DNA from: an uncultured Chitinophagaceae bacterium
GTDB taxonomy: Bacteria > Bacteroidota > Bacteroidia > Chitinophagales > Chitinophagaceae
Assembly (NCBI GenBank): GCA_936908745.1
Contig: CAKZFX010000010.1
Location: forward strand, 1-64,000
Length of the DNA: 64,000 bases
Direction: 5' to 3'
The notes under the pieces are model-generated. The model had not been told where the DNA came from, did not search any database, and worked only from the letters and a program-made list of their open reading frames with translations. The position numbers were made by a program, and so were the translations under genes. Shown here piece by piece: positions 34,487 to 43,713 of the stretch; the first letter of the stretch is position 1, and every line of letters starts with the position of its first letter.

Positions 34487-35866
34487 ATGCTTACTACAAA
34501 GAAAATAATAACTGCCCTGCTGCTTGTTATAGCCTTCAACCTGGCCGCTATGGCGCAGCCGCAAAAAGCGGTGGCAGATAAAATTGTTGCGATCGTGGGC
34601 GATCGTATCATTTTGCAATCAGATATTACCAACTCCATACTGGATATGCAACGCCAGGGATCAACACTTCCCGACAGCATCGAGTGTATGATCGCTCAAC
34701 AGGCGATTGTTTCCAAAGTGATGATGCTGCAGGCGCAAAAAGACTCATTGCCGGTAACCGATGAAGAAGTGGAAGCTGACCTGGATAACCGTATCCGTAG
34801 CTTCGTTAACCAGGTAGGTACGGTGCAGGCGCTGGAAGACATGGCGGGCAAAACCATTTACCAGATCAAAGACGATGCAAGAGAATCCGTAAAAGAAAGA
34901 AAGCTGGCCGATGCCATGCAGCGAAAGATTGTAGAGAATGTGCGTATCACACCACAGGAAGTAAAAGCGTTTTTTGATAAAATACCAACCGACAGTTTAC
35001 CTTACTATGAGTCAGAACTGGAAATCGGCCAGATCATTGTTTATCCAAAAGCATCAAGAGACCTGGAACAGTACATCATCAACGAGATGAATGGCTATCG
35101 CAGGCAGATAGAAAGCAAAACGATCAGTTTTGCCCAACTGGCGATGAAAGTAACAGAAGACCCGGGAAGTAAAGAAAGAGGTGGTTTGTACGAGATCAAT
35201 AAAACAGAAAAAAGCTGGGACCCCGTTTTTCTTTCAACAGCATTCCGCCTGAAAGAAGGAGAGATTTCTCCACCCGTTAAATCGAAATTCGGTTATCATA
35301 TCATCACACTTGAACAACGTAACGGTGATGTGGCGATCGTAAGACATATTTTGCGCAAAGTGCCGATCACTGACGATGAGATCAAACAGGCGATCGTAAA
35401 ACTGGATACCGTTCGCTCTAAAATTATTGCCGGCACGATGGGCTTTAATGAAGCTGCTTCTAAATACAGCGAAGATGAGCAGTCTAAATATATAGGGCCG
35501 TTTATAATGAGCCGTGATGGTGATACCTATGTGACCATTGATCAGCTGGACAAAGAAATGGTGGCCGCTCTCAGCAAAATGAAAGTAGGCGAATTCTCCA
35601 TGCCGGTTGTATTTACAGACGAACAGCAGGATAGAAAAGCCGTTCGTATCATCTACCTGAAATCAAGATCAGAGCCGCACCGGATGAATATGAGAGACGA
35701 CTACAGTAAAATCTCCCAGTTTGCACTGGAAGAGAAAAAATCAAACGTGATGGAAAAGTGGATGAAAAGCATGATACCTACTTACTACATCATGGTGGAC
35801 AATGGTTCTGCTGACGATTGTCCTGTTCTTCAACGCTACAATACTACAGACGACAAAGGCTTTTAA
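34487..35866 (+). CDS. SurA-like periplasmic chaperone/peptidyl-prolyl isomerase
   Basis: Exported protein of 459 residues. Signal peptide MLTTKKIITALLLVIAFNLA ending near MAQ, a SurA-type N-terminal helical domain (VADKIVAIVGDRIILQSDI), then parvulin (rotamase) domains at about 170-275 (EDPGSKERGGLYE, KSKFGYHIITLEQR) and 280-385. It probably escorts outer-membrane proteins such as the SusC family. A start 7 codons earlier is possible but lies upstream of the -7 box. An unrelated PPIase fragment at the right edge belongs to the same broad family. Confidence 0.9.
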   Translation: MLTTKKIITALLLVIAFNLAAMAQPQKAVADKIVAIVGDRIILQSDITNSILDMQRQGSTLPDSIECMIAQQAIVSKVMMLQAQKDSLPVTDEEVEADLDNRIRSFVNQVGTVQALEDMAGKTIYQIKDDARESVKERKLADAMQRKIVENVRITPQEVKAFFDKIPTDSLPYYESELEIGQIIVYPKASRDLEQYIINEMNGYRRQIESKTISFAQLAMKVTEDPGSKERGGLYEINKTEKSWDPVFLSTAFRLKEGEISPPVKSKFGYHIITLEQRNGDVAIVRHILRKVPITDDEIKQAIVKLDTVRSKIIAGTMGFNEAASKYSEDEQSKYIGPFIMSRDGDTYVTIDQLDKEMVAALSKMKVGEFSMPVVFTDEQQDRKAVRIIYLKSRSEPHRMNMRDDYSKISQFALEEKKSNVMEKWMKSMIPTYYIMVDNGSADDCPVLQRYNTTDDKGF

Positions 35867-35889
35867 AGCCCCCGACATATTTTTTAATG

Positions 35890-35917
35890 GAAAGCCGTTA
35901 CAATTGTAGCGGCTTTC
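35890..35917. terminator. Hairpin after the SurA-like gene
   Basis: GAAAGCCG and CGGCTTTC flank a near-perfect palindrome of 28 bp centred on CAATTG, 23 bp after the stop. T-poor on the plus side, so a weak terminator. Confidence 0.5.
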
Positions 35918-36003
35918 TACTTATAAAGCCAACTGCAAATGTGCAAGCTGGCACAGATAATGTACTTTTACGGTTGGAAAACCAACCGCCAAAATAGCTT
36001 TCT

Positions 36004-39000
36004 ATGCCCGATGTTGTTGCTGCAGCTTCTGACTTTATCCGATACTTCCATCAATCGAATCAATTCTATCATATACTGACGGATACGAACGGCACTTGTA
36101 AATACATTAACCCTTTATTTCTCCAACTAAATGGTATTGACCTGCTGGATGCCGATGAAATGCCTTTTGCGGCCTTTATTCCACCGGGAGAGGCCAAAAC
36201 CTACCAGCATATCCTGAAAGGCTGTATAGCAGAGCCGGGAAAAAATTTTTCCGCTGATTTTCATCATGTGTTGCAGGGCACTACTAATAAACTGGTGAAA
36301 TGGGAATTCCAGGCCTTGCCAAACGCGGAAATCGGTCAGCCAATGCTGGTACAGGCGATTGGTATTGCCGTGCATGAAAAAAATAACGCAACAGAACCGG
36401 GTATCAGTCAAAGCGAACGCTACATGGCCTATGAATCTGGCGCTGAAGGACTGTGGCGGTTAGAACTGGAAGTGCCGGTGCTGGCCAGCCTGCCTGTTGC
36501 CAAACTGATAGATCATTGCAAAAAATATGGCTACCTCGCCGAATGCAATGATAATATGGCCACCATGTATGGATTGAGCAGCGCTGATGATATGGCCGGT
36601 ATGCGATTGGAATCATTGATGAAATTGGATGATCCGGCGCATGCGAATATGCTCGAAAACTTTATCGAAAATGGTTTTGTGATCTATGATGCGGAAACCA
36701 ATGAGTTTGACATCAATGGCAACAAACTCTATATCATCAACAATATGACGGGCATCGTGGAAAATGGCATGTTGAAACGGATATGGGGCACGCAACAAAA
36801 TATTACAGAGAAGAAGAAAGCAGAAGAACAACTGATGCGCAGCGAACTGTTTTATAAAAACCTGATCGCTGAATCGCTGGATGGTATTTTGCTCACCGAT
36901 ACAAATGGCCTGATCACCTACGCATCACAACCTATTGAAAAAATATTAGGCTTCCTGCCGGAAGATGTGGTGGGTACCACCGCTTTCGAATACGTGCATG
37001 AGGAAGATAAAGCCGCCGCCTTTTCTGCTTTCCAGGACGAAGTGGAAATGGAGCCACGTACAAAATTTATACAGGTACGTATCCGCAGCAAATTTGGCGA
37101 TTGGGTCTATTGCAATGTAAGAGGCCATAATCTTTTATATAATCCATATGTAGGCCGGATGATGATCTACTTCCAGGATTATACACAACGGCGAAAAACA
37201 GAAACAGCCTTACGAGAAACAGAAGACCGCATCCGCAACCAGGCTTTATTACTCAATAACGTATCAGACAGCATTGTAACAGTTGACCTTTCAATGGTGA
37301 TCACTTCGTGGAATACAAGAACCGAAGAATCAACAGGCATTCCTGCTGAAGAAGCGCTTGGTAAAAACTACCGTGAAGTAATCCCGCTTGACTTTTCACC
37401 ACAAACAGCAGAAGATGTAACGGCCGCCGTTACCCGCAAAGGTGTTTGGCGTGGAGAAGCATCCTTTACGAATCACCAGGGTGAAAAGCTGACGCATCTT
37501 TATACCATTTCATTGATACTGGATGAACTACGGATGGTAAAAGGCTTGCTGATCATCGCAAAAGATATTACCGACCGGATCAAAATGGAAGCGCAGCTAA
37601 AACAAAGTGAAAGCTTCTATAAAAACCTGATTGCAAACTCCCTCGACGGTATTTTACTTTCTGACCGCCAGGGAAAAATAATTTACTGTGGTCCGTCGGT
37701 ATCCACTTTGTCCGGCTATGAAAATGACCAGGTATTAGGCAAAGACTTTTTCACTTTTGTGCATCCTGATGATATGGTCAAAGCTGCCGAAGCATTCAGC
37801 CGGGAAATAACCAGCAAACCCGAACACAGCAGTTTGTCGCTACGTCTCCGAAGGGCCGACGATAGTTGGGTATGGTGTATTGTAAGGGCGCATAATCTCT
37901 TAGATGACCCGGCGGTGAACGCATTAGTGATCTACTTTACCGATGATTCACGCAGAAAAGCGACCGAAGAAAAACTGAAAGAAAGCGAACGAAACTTCAG
38001 GTTGCTCTTAAATAATCTTTCTACCGGTGTTATCCTGTTTGATGCTGACCGGAGAATGCTGATGTCTAATAAAGCCGGTTATGAAATATTTGGTCTCACC
38101 GAAGAGGAACTGTTCAGCCGCGACATTTTTGTTCAGTCATCAAGGGTGACACATGAAGATGGTAGCATCTTTGCCGTGGCTGAATACCCTGTCATACAGG
38201 CCATCAATACCTGTAAACTCGTGAAAGATGTGGTAATAGGTGTACTAAATGAACGGACGGGCAAAAGGGTGTGGTTGCTGATGACAGCCGAACCGATGCT
38301 GGATTCAAAAAATGAAATCAAACATGTCATCTGTTCTTTTATTGATGTAACGGAACAGAAACGACTTGCCCAGGCACTGATAGACCAGGAGATCCATAAA
38401 CAAAAATTACTGACACAGGCAACGATAGACGGGCAGGAAAAAGAAAGAAAGGAAATTGGTAAAGAACTGCACGATAATATTAACCAGCATTTGACCACTA
38501 CCCGTCTCTACCTCGAACTGGCCGGTGAAAAAGCCAACGGCGAAGTGAAAGAAATGGTGCAGCATGCACACAAGGAGCTGAAAGATATTTTTGAAGAGAT
38601 ACGGCGCTTGTCACAATCGCTGGTGCCGCCAACGCTTGGCGATATCGGCCTGATCGAATCCATACAGGATGTGCTGGGGCTTTTGCAGCGAACACACACT
38701 TTTACAACGGAGCTTACAGATTGCGGTTTTAAAGAGGATGAGCTGCCTGACAATATGAAGCTGATGTTTTTCCGAATTATACAGGAGCAGGTCAGCAATA
38801 TTATCCGCCATGCGGCAGCCAAACGTATTGAAGTGAAGCTGATTTCCAGTGAACAAAAAGCCGAGTTAATTGTTTTTGACGATGGAAATGGTTTTGATTC
38901 CAATAAGCCCAAAAAAGGGCTGGGATTGACAAATATTGCCAACAGGGCAGCCTTATTTGACGGTACGGTTCACATAGAATCCGCTCCAGGCAAAGGGTGC

Positions 39001-39042
39001 AGGTTGACAGTAACAATACCGTTAAATAATAAAACAGTCTGA
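36004..39042 (+). CDS. Soluble multi-PAS sensor histidine kinase
   Basis: Kinase of 1012 residues without membrane segments or signal peptide, so a cytoplasmic sensor. About six PAS domains can be seen (near 10-120, 136-265, 275-395, 405-525, 530-655 and 660-790); the third and fifth share FYKNLIA-SLDGILL and are recent duplicates. HisKA_3 dimerisation helices follow with the phospho-acceptor His823 in KELHDNINQHL, then HATPase_c (about 915-1010) with N-box FFRIIQEQVSNIIRHA, DDGNGFD and KGLGLTNI. This is the NarX/DesK class that normally pairs with a LuxR-type regulator; none is encoded nearby. The leader carries a 7-bp hairpin (CGGTTGG/CCAACCG, 35971-35988). Confidence 0.92.
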   Translation: MPDVVAAASDFIRYFHQSNQFYHILTDTNGTCKYINPLFLQLNGIDLLDADEMPFAAFIPPGEAKTYQHILKGCIAEPGKNFSADFHHVLQGTTNKLVKWEFQALPNAEIGQPMLVQAIGIAVHEKNNATEPGISQSERYMAYESGAEGLWRLELEVPVLASLPVAKLIDHCKKYGYLAECNDNMATMYGLSSADDMAGMRLESLMKLDDPAHANMLENFIENGFVIYDAETNEFDINGNKLYIINNMTGIVENGMLKRIWGTQQNITEKKKAEEQLMRSELFYKNLIAESLDGILLTDTNGLITYASQPIEKILGFLPEDVVGTTAFEYVHEEDKAAAFSAFQDEVEMEPRTKFIQVRIRSKFGDWVYCNVRGHNLLYNPYVGRMMIYFQDYTQRRKTETALRETEDRIRNQALLLNNVSDSIVTVDLSMVITSWNTRTEESTGIPAEEALGKNYREVIPLDFSPQTAEDVTAAVTRKGVWRGEASFTNHQGEKLTHLYTISLILDELRMVKGLLIIAKDITDRIKMEAQLKQSESFYKNLIANSLDGILLSDRQGKIIYCGPSVSTLSGYENDQVLGKDFFTFVHPDDMVKAAEAFSREITSKPEHSSLSLRLRRADDSWVWCIVRAHNLLDDPAVNALVIYFTDDSRRKATEEKLKESERNFRLLLNNLSTGVILFDADRRMLMSNKAGYEIFGLTEEELFSRDIFVQSSRVTHEDGSIFAVAEYPVIQAINTCKLVKDVVIGVLNERTGKRVWLLMTAEPMLDSKNEIKHVICSFIDVTEQKRLAQALIDQEIHKQKLLTQATIDGQEKERKEIGKELHDNINQHLTTTRLYLELAGEKANGEVKEMVQHAHKELKDIFEEIRRLSQSLVPPTLGDIGLIESIQDVLGLLQRTHTFTTELTDCGFKEDELPDNMKLMFFRIIQEQVSNIIRHAAAKRIEVKLISSEQKAELIVFDDGNGFDSNKPKKGLGLTNIANRAALFDGTVHIESAPGKGCRLTVTIPLNNKTV

Positions 39043-39053
39043 AATCAATAGCG

Positions 39054-39061
39054 TAACTTTG
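39054..39061 (+). promoter_or_regulatory. -7 box of the PurF-like gene
   Basis: TAACTTTG, perfect match to TAnnTTTG, 45 nt before the ATG. The CCTGTCTG-family palindrome (39064-39084) would lie at the very 5' end of the mRNA. No clear -33 box. Confidence 0.55.
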
Positions 39062-39063
39062 CG

Positions 39064-39084
39064 ACCTGTCTGCCGTAGGCAGGC
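39064..39084. repeat. 21-bp palindrome of the CCTGTCTG...CAGGCAGG family
   Basis: Inverted repeat CCTGTCTGCC / GGCAGGC. Same family as 15819-15840. Located directly after a -7 box, so it would form a hairpin at the mRNA start. Confidence 0.65.
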
Positions 39085-39106
39085 TTCCTAAACACAGGCA
39101 GCTTTC

Positions 39107-40954
39107 ATGAGCGATCCTATCAAACACGAATGCGGGTTGGCATTCATCCGGTTAAGAAAATCTTTCTCTTATTATCACCAAAAGTATGGTACGGTACTCT
39201 GGGGCCTTAACAAGCTGTACCTGCTGATGGAAAAACAGCATAACCGCGGGCAAGACGGTGCAGGTGTGGCGGCTGTGAAGCTGAATACGGAACCGGGCTA
39301 CCCTTTCATGCAACGTATCCGGAGCAATGCGCCGCAAGCCATTGCCGATATTTTCCAGCAAATAGGCACAGAGATCAGCGAACTGGAAGAGTATCATCCA
39401 AACATCCGCAATCATCCCGGCCTGATGAAAGGGCATGTGAAATTTTTAGGAGAAGTATTGCTGGGACATCTTCGTTATGGCACACAGGGAAAGAATAAAC
39501 TGGAGTACTGCCATCCTTTTATCAACCGGGATACGATCCCTTCCCGCAACCTTGCATTGGCGGGCAATTTTAACTTAGTAAATCCTGACGAGTTATTTGC
39601 TTTAATTGGCAAAGAGCCGCATCCGACCTTGCGTTTCAGCGACCTGGCAGCGATGATTGAACTGATGCACACCTTCCTGTGCAAAGAAGATGGGGTGTCG
39701 CCGGAAAAAATGGACATTAAGAAGGTGTTGAAAAAAACATTGCCGTTGCTGGATGGTGGTTTTCATGTGGGTGGTATGACAGGCAACGGAATTGGTTTTG
39801 TTTTTCGTGATGCGCATGGCATCCGTCCTTCTTATTACTATATCAATGATGAAGTGGTGGTGGCTGCATCTGAAAGAGCAGCTATCCGCACGGCGTTTAA
39901 TGTGGGTGAAAATGAAGTAAAAGAACTGATGCCCGGCGAAGCGCTGATCATTGATGAAAACGGCGTGATTGAAATAACACAAGTGCTGGAGCCAAAAGAG
40001 AGAAAGGCCTGCAGTTTTGAACGTATCTATTTTTCAAGAGGCAGCGACGAAAAAATTTATAAAGAAAGAAAAGCATTAGGCTACAATCTCAGTGAGCCGG
40101 TATTGAATTCGATCAACCATGATCTGCGCAATACTATTTTTTCTTTTATACCCAATACAGCGGAAACAGCTTTCTACGGCATGCTCAAAGGCATGGAAGC
40201 TTACCTGAACAAAGTGAAGGTGGAGCGGATCATGAGTTGGGATAAAGATTTTGATGAAGAGAAGCTGGCTGAAATGGTAAACCGCCGCATCCGCATTGAA
40301 AAGATAGCGATTAAGGATGTGAAGATGCGCACGTTTATTACGGAAGACAGCAGCCGTAATGAAATGGTGCAGCACGTGTATGATATCACCTACGGCACTG
40401 TGCGTGCCGGTGAAGATACATTGGTGGTGATTGATGACTCTATCGTGAGAGGAACAACACTGAAGGAAAGTATTATCCGCATGCTGGGCCGCCTGAACCC
40501 GAAACGGATCATCGTTGTTTCTTCTTCGCCGCAAATACGTTATCCTGATTGCTACGGCATTGATATGAGCAAGATGGGTGATTTTATCGCTTTCAATGCA
40601 GCTGTTGAATTATTGAAAGAAAGCGGGCAGGCAGATCGTATGAAAGAAATGCTGGAGCAATGTAAAGAACTGCAACGCAAAGACCAGTTACATACCGAAA
40701 ACGTGGTTAAAAAACTATACGAAGGTTTTTCGCCCGACCAGATTTCTGCAAAGATTGCACAACTGATCACACCGGCGGGTCTTACTGTTCCGGTGGATGT
40801 TATTTTCCAGACCATCGAAGGATTGCACAAAGCCTGCCCGAGCAACCTGGGCGACTGGTATTTTACGGGTAATTATCCCACACCCGGCGGCAATCGTGTG
40901 GTGAACAAAGCCTTTATGAACTATATGGAAGGGAAAAACGTGCGGGGCTACTAA
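39107..40954 (+). CDS. PurF-family amidophosphoribosyltransferase, long Bacteroidota form
   Basis: Glutamine amidotransferase/phosphoribosyltransferase of 615 residues, about 100 longer than the E. coli enzyme. N-terminal Ntn-hydrolase domain: Cys10 in HECGLAFI is the expected nucleophile after loss of a nine-residue propeptide, followed by KQHNRGQDGAGVA and LGHLRYGT. The C-terminal PRTase domain has the PRPP loop VVIDDSIVRGTT near residue 441-453. It should make phosphoribosylamine in the first purine step, or act as a paralogue of that enzyme; whether another purF exists in the genome cannot be seen. Cytoplasmic, monocistronic. Confidence 0.88.
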   Translation: MSDPIKHECGLAFIRLRKSFSYYHQKYGTVLWGLNKLYLLMEKQHNRGQDGAGVAAVKLNTEPGYPFMQRIRSNAPQAIADIFQQIGTEISELEEYHPNIRNHPGLMKGHVKFLGEVLLGHLRYGTQGKNKLEYCHPFINRDTIPSRNLALAGNFNLVNPDELFALIGKEPHPTLRFSDLAAMIELMHTFLCKEDGVSPEKMDIKKVLKKTLPLLDGGFHVGGMTGNGIGFVFRDAHGIRPSYYYINDEVVVAASERAAIRTAFNVGENEVKELMPGEALIIDENGVIEITQVLEPKERKACSFERIYFSRGSDEKIYKERKALGYNLSEPVLNSINHDLRNTIFSFIPNTAETAFYGMLKGMEAYLNKVKVERIMSWDKDFDEEKLAEMVNRRIRIEKIAIKDVKMRTFITEDSSRNEMVQHVYDITYGTVRAGEDTLVVIDDSIVRGTTLKESIIRMLGRLNPKRIIVVSSSPQIRYPDCYGIDMSKMGDFIAFNAAVELLKESGQADRMKEMLEQCKELQRKDQLHTENVVKKLYEGFSPDQISAKIAQLITPAGLTVPVDVIFQTIEGLHKACPSNLGDWYFTGNYPTPGGNRVVNKAFMNYMEGKNVRGY

Positions 40955-41015
40955 GTACGAAAGACTAAGTACGAAGTACGAAGTTAGAAGTGCGAAGTTA
41001 GAAGTACGAAGTGCA
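40953..41015. repeat. AAGTACGA/AAGTTAGA tandem word repeat
   Basis: Eight or so degenerate direct units of 7-10 bp (AAGTACGA, AAGACT, AAGTGCGA, AAGTTAGA) start at the PurF-like stop codon and fill the spacer before sixA. Too irregular and too short-period for a CRISPR. Confidence 0.6.
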
Positions 41016-41083
41016 GAATAAATCGGGCATTTCATTTGCATATATCGCTTCGGATCAGCATTTTTATACCACAAATTTTCCAT

Positions 41084-41578
41084 GTGAAGACATTACTGTT
41101 AGTACGACATGCCAAAAGCGATTGGAGCGATGGCACACTCAGCGATTTCGACCGTCCATTGAATGAAAGAGGGAAAAGAGATGCACCTGTGATGGCGCAA
41201 CGGCTGCTTGACAAAAAAGTAGCTATTGATCTTTTTGTATCAAGCCCGGCGAAAAGGGCGAAAAAAACGGCTCTCACTTTTGCAGAAGCCTACGGAAAGA
41301 AAAAAGAAGAAGTACTTTTTATAGACGAACTCTATGCTGCATCCACCGACACTTTTGAAACAGTAATCAAAAAACTGGATGACCAGTTTACCAGTGCTGC
41401 TGTCTTTTCACACAATCCTGATATCACTTATTTTGCCAACTCACTGGCCGACGCAAGAATTGATAACATGCCTACCTGCAGCATATTTGCCGTAACGGCT
41501 GATTGTGATCAGTGGGCTGATTTTGAAAAAGCGGAAAAGCAATTTTTGTTTTTTGACTATCCCAAAAACGAACAATAA
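41084..41578 (+). CDS. sixA: SixA-type phosphohistidine phosphatase
   Basis: Histidine-phosphatase family protein of 164 residues that in E. coli dephosphorylates His-phosphorylated partners. The catalytic RHA motif (LLVRHAKSDW, His9) is at the very N terminus, with the second conserved His in VFSHNPDITYFAN. The GTG at 41084 gives a start just before the RHA strand, the usual arrangement; an upstream extension to 41036 adds non-conserved residues. It ends one base before the convergent permease gene. Confidence 0.88.
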   Translation: MKTLLLVRHAKSDWSDGTLSDFDRPLNERGKRDAPVMAQRLLDKKVAIDLFVSSPAKRAKKTALTFAEAYGKKKEEVLFIDELYAASTDTFETVIKKLDDQFTSAAVFSHNPDITYFANSLADARIDNMPTCSIFAVTADCDQWADFEKAEKQFLFFDYPKNEQ

Positions 41579-42493
41579 TCACTCTTCCACCGTTGGTGGT
41601 TTCTTTTTACTTACAAGAAATACACCCCCGAAAATCAATAAACCTGCAATGATCTTTTGCGTGGTGAATCCTTCATGCAGGAATACAGTGGCGATAATAG
41701 CCGCAAACACAGGTTGCGTATAAATATAAGAACCCGTAATGCCTGCGCCGAGATGACGGATGCCATAAATATTAAATGAGTACGCTAAAAATGTTCCGCA
41801 CACAATAATAAAGGCCAACGCTGTATAATGGCTGGCATCAAAAGCGGTCCAATCCGTTGCGGCAAATTGTGGCCAGCAAAAAGGTATGATGAAAACCAGC
41901 CCGAATGTAAATACCCAGCGGATCACATGCAATGGTGAGTACACGACCATCAGCGGTTTTACAATAATAAAATAGATGGTGTAAGAAATCGCGTTGATGA
42001 TAACAAACAAATCGCCGGTGAGGGAAGCGGTGCCGCTTTTTTCTTTGGTCATGATCAGCAATACCGCACCACCGATACCTAATGCCAACCCTAATGCTTT
42101 AATGATTGTCACTTTTTCTTTTAATACCCAGAAAGCAAGCAGGGTAATCAGTAGCGGTGTGCACAACATCAGCAGCGACGCATGAATGGTGGACGTCATC
42201 GTCAGGCCTTTGATAAAAAGCACCTGGTTCAATGCCACACCTGTCAACCCGCACAACACAAAACGCCCCAAATGTTCTTTTTTAAAACCGGCAGCGACTG
42301 TTTTTTCGGAGTTTACTGTTCTACCCGCAAGCCATAATGCCCAAAACAATACAACACAAAGTGCTGCCCGCACAAAATTGAGCCCGAAAGGGCCAATCAG
42401 CGATGGCGAAATGTATTTGACGAGGCTGAAATTGCCTGCAAAAAATATATTCGTAAAGAGAACGGCAATATGGGCCTTGGTAGTTGTTTTCAG
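41579..42493 (-). CDS. EamA/DMT-family permease, non-standard start
   Basis: Inner-membrane transporter of about 304 residues with two EamA repeats (ten hydrophobic segments). The conserved first helix (KAHIAVLFTNIFFAGNFSLV) lies upstream of the first GTG at 42373, so the gene must begin earlier, but the frame holds no ATG, GTG or TTG between there and the stop codon near 42556. Candidates are CTG at 42493 and ATT at 42502. A perfect -7 box (TACCTTTG, 42508-42515) lies just upstream. Substrate unknown; the family exports amino acids, nucleosides and similar small molecules. The glycosyltransferase gene ends at 42523 on the same strand. Confidence 0.85.
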   Translation of the reverse strand: MKTTTKAHIAVLFTNIFFAGNFSLVKYISPSLIGPFGLNFVRAALCVVLFWALWLAGRTVNSEKTVAAGFKKEHLGRFVLCGLTGVALNQVLFIKGLTMTSTIHASLLMLCTPLLITLLAFWVLKEKVTIIKALGLALGIGGAVLLIMTKEKSGTASLTGDLFVIINAISYTIYFIIVKPLMVVYSPLHVIRWVFTFGLVFIIPFCWPQFAATDWTAFDASHYTALAFIIVCGTFLAYSFNIYGIRHLGAGITGSYIYTQPVFAAIIATVFLHEGFTTQKIIAGLLIFGGVFLVSKKKPPTVEE

Positions 42494-42507
42494 AAACCGA
42501 ATTTTCG

Positions 42508-42515
42508 CAAAGGTA
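42508..42515 (-). promoter_or_regulatory. -7 box of the DMT permease gene
   Basis: Minus-strand TACCTTTG, perfect TAnnTTTG match, between the glycosyltransferase stop and the permease. An imperfect -33 (TTCG) lies 19 bp upstream. The candidate ATT start is 5 nt and the CTG 14 nt downstream. Confidence 0.5.
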
Positions 42516-42522
42516 CTGGAAA

Positions 42523-43638
42523 CTATTGCCGGAGCGAAGCGACAAAGGGTTGAATGCTATTAATTAATTGATCGGAACCGTCATCTGAAAAGTCAAAACG
42601 TTGACTGGATTGTTTTACCTTTTTCAATTCCTGTATCAATGAAAAACCTTTTTGCGAAGCCACAGCAGCCCATCCTTTTTCGGATAAGTAATCAGCTAAG
42701 TATTCCTGTTCTGTTTGCCCCGGTGTAGGAATCAAAATGCTTTTCTTTTGCAAAGTTGCCAGGTCCATCACTGTACTATAGCCGCTGCGGCTGATCACTA
42801 CATCGGCCTTCTCCATTTCAGTATTGAGCTCATCGGCTGAAAGATGGTTGTAACAACGGATCATGTTGCTGGAAGGAATAATGTTGTGATTGCCCGGCAA
42901 TCCTCTTACAATTGTTGCCGTTCCGTTGTATTGGCTGATTTGTGGCAGCAGTTTATTTTCAAGCAATGTCCGTTGCGGCTCGGGCCCTGAAAGCACGATC
43001 AGCAAATGGTCTTTTATTTCAGCAATCTTCGTTTTTTTAAAACGGCTTAGCGTTCCGATATAATGGACGGGAACAGCAGGTAGCTGTGGCGGGTGTGAAA
43101 GATCGCCTGCTAAACTTTTTTCTTTGTTATCCGGCACCCAGCATTGGGTAAAGCGATTGATGTATTTATAATTTCTTTTTTGCAACAGCCGTTCTGTCCA
43201 TTTGCCAAACGGGCTTTTAATCGTCAACTGGTGTGTGATGAAAATGCAGGGGATGGCCGGGTGATACAATCCATAACGGTTGTCGCTGATCACGGCATCT
43301 ATTTTATGCGTCGCCACTATTTCCTGCAGCCACTTATGTTCTTTTTTTATAATGGAAAACAATTTTTGCGACTGCACCAGCATTTGCCAGGCCATCAGTT
43401 TGCCGGAAGAGGGGTACCGGATATTATAACCCGTTAAGGCCAGAAATTGAAGTTGTGGAAATTCTGTTGTTAAAAGAATTTGCTGGGCACCTTCGCCGGC
43501 AAGGATCACTTCGGCGCCTTGTTTCAATAGCAAGCGTACCAAGGGAATGCAGCGGGTGGCATGTCCCAGCCCCCAATCCAGCGGGGCGACCAAAATGCGG
43601 GGTTTTGCTGCGTTTTTTACTGCAAATGGCTGATCCAT
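42523..43638 (-). CDS. Glycosyltransferase of the GT-B, MurG/MGT-like type
   Basis: Protein of 371 residues with two Rossmann-like halves. N-terminal RILVAPLDWGLGHATRCIPL is the glycine-rich acceptor loop of this family; the C-terminal donor domain carries SRSGYSTVMDLATLQKKSILIPTPGQTEQEYLADYL, which matches the UDP-sugar binding region of UDP-glycosyltransferase-like proteins (PF13528). No signal peptide or transmembrane helix, so it is cytoplasmic or peripheral. The acceptor is not known. Divergent from the 43714 lipoprotein gene. Confidence 0.85.
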   Translation of the reverse strand: MDQPFAVKNAAKPRILVAPLDWGLGHATRCIPLVRLLLKQGAEVILAGEGAQQILLTTEFPQLQFLALTGYNIRYPSSGKLMAWQMLVQSQKLFSIIKKEHKWLQEIVATHKIDAVISDNRYGLYHPAIPCIFITHQLTIKSPFGKWTERLLQKRNYKYINRFTQCWVPDNKEKSLAGDLSHPPQLPAVPVHYIGTLSRFKKTKIAEIKDHLLIVLSGPEPQRTLLENKLLPQISQYNGTATIVRGLPGNHNIIPSSNMIRCYNHLSADELNTEMEKADVVISRSGYSTVMDLATLQKKSILIPTPGQTEQEYLADYLSEKGWAAVASQKGFSLIQELKKVKQSSQRFDFSDDGSDQLINSIQPFVASLRQ

Positions 43639-43713
43639 GTTAATTTTTTCGATGTACGGCCTTCATCCATACTAAATTGTTTGTAAAATAGTTTTAATTT
43701 AGAAATCACAAGT

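Noticed and set aside
40953..41015. Tandem repeat considered as a CRISPR array
   Set aside because: Units are only 7-10 bp, degenerate and directly adjacent, with no spacers and no cas genes nearby. No CRISPR array was seen anywhere in the window.
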